NCBI RefSeq assembly: GCF_015776785.2
Contig: NZ_LFMD02000003.1
Location: 333,788 to 397,787 of the forward strand
Direction of reading: 5' to 3'
Length of the DNA: 64,000 bases
Origin: Kitasatospora sp. SUK 42
GTDB lineage: Bacteria > Actinomycetota > Actinomycetes > Streptomycetales > Streptomycetaceae
Shown here piece after piece: positions 62,119 through 64,000 of this stretch. The notes under the pieces are model-generated. The model was not told the DNA's origin, did not search any database, and worked only from the letters and a program-made list of their open reading frames with translations. A program made the position numbers and the translations under genes. How positions within the stretch are numbered: the first letter of the stretch is position 1; the number at the start of each line of letters is the position of its first letter.

Positions 62119-62825
62119 CCGGTGGCTCTGGAGGGCCAGCGCGGGTCGACCACGGCCTGCGGGTCCTTGCCGCGGCGCAGCCAGGCCTGCAAGCCCTCGG
62201 CCCACTGCCGGTACCAGTCGACCTGCCGCCGGTGCAGTTCGGCCGGCGCGACCTCCCCCACCTCGGCCGGGTAGCGCCCGGCCAGGGCGACGGCGACCCG
62301 CACGGCGGCCAGCGCGTCGCTGCCGGCCTCGTGCGCGTCGGTGAGCTCCACCCCGTACACCTCGCAGACCCGCTGCAGGGTGCGCGAGCCCTTGCGGTAC
62401 TTGTCCACGGCCCGGTCGATGACCAGCGCGTCCAGCACCGGCCCGACCGGTCCGCCGAGGCGCTCCGCGAGCGTCGCCAGGCCGTACCGGCGCAGTTCCG
62501 CGTCCAGCAGCGACAGGTCGAACGGCGCGTTGAACGCCACCACCGGCCGCCCGGCCGCGATCCGCTCGCAGAGCGCGGCGGCTATCTCCTCGACCGCCTC
62601 CGCGGCCGGCCGCCCCTTGCCGCGCGCGACCTCGTCCCCGATCCCGTGGATCGCCTCCGCCTCCGCGGGAATCGGCACCCCGGGGTCGAGCAGCCAGTGC
62701 GCGGCCTCCACCCGGGCGGCCCCGACCGTGTCCACGAGCGCGGCCGTGACGATGCGGTCCACGGCCGGGTCGGTGCCCGTGGTCTCCAGGTCGAAGCCGA
62801 CCAGTGGCTGCTGCCACCAGCTCAT
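62115..62825 (-). CDS. DEDDh 3'-5' exonuclease (DnaQ-like)
   Basis: 236 residues. Exonuclease motifs are FDLETTGTD (Exo I with Asp and Glu), VVAFNAPFDLSLLD (Exo II Asp) and DAHEAGSDALAA (Exo III with His and Asp). It removes nucleotides from 3' ends of DNA or RNA. It is the stand-alone form that streptomycetes carry besides the polymerase III proofreading subunit. It is the first gene of a pair with the GNAT gene. Confidence 0.9.
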   Translation of the reverse strand: MSWWQQPLVGFDLETTGTDPAVDRIVTAALVDTVGAARVEAAHWLLDPGVPIPAEAEAIHGIGDEVARGKGRPAAEAVEEIAAALCERIAAGRPVVAFNAPFDLSLLDAELRRYGLATLAERLGGPVGPVLDALVIDRAVDKYRKGSRTLQRVCEVYGVELTDAHEAGSDALAAVRVAVALAGRYPAEVGEVAPAELHRRQVDWYRQWAEGLQAWLRRGKDPQAVVDPRWPSRATG

Positions 62826-62961
62826 CAGGTGTGTCCTTCCGTCCGACTGTGCGAATCAGCCCCTATCATCACCCGCCCCACCGACAACCCGTCCGACAGG
62901 GCCGCCGATCCCGGCCCCGGCGGCCCTAGGCTGTTCCTCGGACCTACCGAAGGAGACGGCC

Positions 62962-63237
62962 ATGAGCACCGCCCCGAACCTGCCCGTGCCCCCTCGCCGG
63001 CCCGACGAGTCCCACCCGCTCCGGACCATCAGAGAGATCCGCGGATCGCTGCCCGAGGACCAGGTCAGGCACTTCGACGCCGAACTCGCCGACACCGACA
63101 TCGACGCGCTGCCGGAGATGCTGCACCGCTGGGCAACGCTGGGAACGGACGGCTTCCTGGACTTCCTCCTGACAACGCCCTTCGAAGGGCTGGAGTTCGG
63201 GGCGCGTTCCTACGATGGCGAGGAAGACCCCGAGTGA
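62962..63237 (+). CDS. antitoxin-like protein, partner of a PIN toxin
   Basis: 91 residues. The core (RTIREIRGSLPEDQVRHFDA, then LHRWATLG) has no clear DNA-binding motif but loosely resembles small actinobacterial antitoxin-like proteins such as DUF6247. AAGGAG before the ATG is strong. It overlaps the PIN toxin gene by 4 bp (GTGA), the normal order for an antitoxin-toxin pair. Role by context; the family is uncertain. Confidence 0.65.
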   Translation: MSTAPNLPVPPRRPDESHPLRTIREIRGSLPEDQVRHFDAELADTDIDALPEMLHRWATLGTDGFLDFLLTTPFEGLEFGARSYDGEEDPE

Positions 63238-63656
63238 CCTGTCTGCTGGACACGAACGTGGTCGCCGAGCTCACCACGCGGCCGAAGCCGGCCCCCGCCG
63301 TCATCGAATGGGCTCGATCCGTCCCGGCGCCCAGGCACTTCCTCAGTGTCATCACCGTCGCGGAGATCGAGGCAGGCGTCGAAGCCACCTCCGATCCGCT
63401 GCGCCGGGCCGCACTCGAACACGTCCTCAATGGTATTCGCGCGGAGTACCAGGGGCGGATCGCCGTGATCGGCGAACAGGAAGCCGCCGCCTACCTCGCT
63501 GTTCACCATCGGCTCAAGAGCTCCGGCACCAGCATCGATCCGCCCGACGCGCTGATCGCGGCCACGGCCATCGCAAACGGTTGGACGCTCGTCAGCCGCA
63601 ACGTCAAGCACTTGGCGCGGACAGGTGCTGCCGTCCTGAACCCCTGGGAGTACTGA
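63234..63656 (+). CDS. PIN-domain ribonuclease toxin (VapC/FitB-like)
   Basis: 140 residues with the PIN acidic residues: Asp in LLDTNVVAE, Glu in VAEIEAG and Asp in PPDALIAATA, plus a late Asn in VSRNVKHL. PIN toxins cleave RNA (often tRNA) when not held by their antitoxin. The preceding gene is the likely antitoxin. The module lies 85 bp from an IS256-type transposase gene, a mobile setting typical of such systems. Confidence 0.88.
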   Translation: MTCLLDTNVVAELTTRPKPAPAVIEWARSVPAPRHFLSVITVAEIEAGVEATSDPLRRAALEHVLNGIRAEYQGRIAVIGEQEAAAYLAVHHRLKSSGTSIDPPDALIAATAIANGWTLVSRNVKHLARTGAAVLNPWEY

Positions 63657-63658
63657 CA

Positions 63659-63710
63659 GCCCACCACACCCTCCGCCCCCGGTCACCGATCGCGTCACCG
63701 GGTGGTGGGC
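63659..63710. terminator. hairpin after the toxin gene
   Basis: GCCCACCA (63659-63666) pairs with TGGTGGGC (63703-63710). The loop has further CACCG-type pairing. It lies 3 bp after the toxin stop and directly before the transposon end. Confidence 0.5.
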
Positions 63711-63732
63711 GTGTAAGCGATCTCGTGTAAGT
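63711..63732. repeat. possible IS256-family terminal sequence
   Basis: GTGTAAGCGATCTCGTGTAA, with two GTGTAAG copies, lies just outside the transposase gene where the element's end should be. The opposite end is beyond the window, so the inverted repeat cannot be confirmed. Confidence 0.4.
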
Positions 63733-63741
63733 GCCGTGGGA

Positions 63742-64000
63742 TTATTGGATGCTGAGCCGGTCCTCGAAGAAGAGTGAGAACTGGTTCAGTGCCTCCTTCC
63801 AGTGTGCGGCGACGTGGTTGATGTCGCGTGCCCTGGGGGTGATCTGCTCCCGGACGGCGAGGTAGAGGACCTTCAACGCGGCTTGCTCGGAGGGGAAGTG
63901 GCCGCGGTTGCGGGTGGCCTTCCGCAGGCGGGAGTTGATCGACTCGACCATGTTCGTGGAGTAGACGACCGTCCTTATCGCGGGCGGGAACGCGAGGTAG
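63742..64000 (-). CDS. IS256-family transposase, 3' part only
   Basis: The last 86 codons of a mutator-type transposase, cut by the window's right edge. The reading frame is open to the edge. The C-terminal region has STNMVESINSRLRKATRNRG, the family's typical motif with the catalytic Glu, then VAAHWKEALNQF. The rest would lie beyond 64000, so completeness cannot be judged. The stop codon (TAA) is at 63742-63744. Confidence 0.85.
   Translation of the reverse strand, partial: YLAFPPAIRTVVYSTNMVESINSRLRKATRNRGHFPSEQAALKVLYLAVREQITPRARDINHVAAHWKEALNQFSLFFEDRLSIQ

Overview
The window is very GC-rich chromosomal DNA with many GTG and TTG starts. It carries Streptomyces-type families: an Scr1-type XRE regulator with a DUF397 partner, a DUF2637 protein, a PAS/GAF/SpoIIE phosphatase with an HATPase domain, and a complete assimilatory sulfur locus in the order usual for streptomycetes. 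It most likely comes from a Streptomycetaceae genome (Streptomyces or Kitasatospora). That assignment rests on gene content and base composition only. No rRNA, tRNA, CRISPR array or large natural-product cluster was seen.

Layout. 0-3 kb: a methyltransferase, two small membrane proteins, and the XRE/DUF397 pair. 3-15.7 kb: a HAD phosphatase, secreted enzymes (serine protease, esterase, S33 peptidase lipoprotein, HNH nuclease), a GT39 membrane glycosyltransferase with a Gly-rich insert, a MobA-like nucleotidyltransferase, a zinc-ribbon/Mrr-like protein, and an FhuF-type iron-sulfur protein behind a DmdR/IdeR iron box. 15.9-20.2 kb: a DUF2637 protein and two related HATPase regulators, one fused to a SpoIIE phosphatase. 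20.7-24.9 kb: a compact operon of fused UreAB, a divergent UreC and agmatine deiminase, then a TetR regulator. A near-perfect palindrome lies in front of the operon, and no urease accessory genes are present. 25-29.7 kb: a PP2C-like protein, a three-gene secreted or membrane cassette (His-rich protein, DUF3105, DUF305) that looks metal-related, and a second peptidyl-tRNA hydrolase. 29.8-37.5 kb: a divergent MFS/MarR pair with a candidate operator, a GNAT enzyme, DNA alkylation repair (Ogt overlapping an Ada-AlkA fusion), and an alcohol dehydrogenase divergent from a PucR-like regulator. 37.8-43.8 kb: RsgA, CtaG, an FtsW/RodA paralog and a YihY membrane protein.

43.9-53.9 kb is the sulfur locus. 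A 27-codon leader ORF precedes nirA, followed by a zinc-ribbon mini-protein, cysH, cysC, cysD, cysN, an ABC importer (binding protein, ATPase, permease) and a sirohydrochlorin chelatase. Together they import a sulfur source, activate sulfate to APS, reduce it to sulfite and then sulfide, and supply iron to siroheme for NirA. A roughly 95-bp palindromic element flanked by an 8-bp duplication sits exactly at the nirA/zinc-ribbon junction. It seems to provide that gene's present start codon.

53.9-64 kb: an orphan ribbon-helix-helix protein, a DEAD-box helicase, a cold-shock protein, an MMPL transporter, an APH-type kinase, a polysaccharide deacetylase lipoprotein, an overlapping GNAT/exonuclease pair, a toxin-antitoxin pair with a PIN toxin, and the 3' end of an IS256-family transposase cut by the window edge. 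Many convergent gene ends carry long perfect hairpins, and several intergenic gaps hold short tandem repeats.
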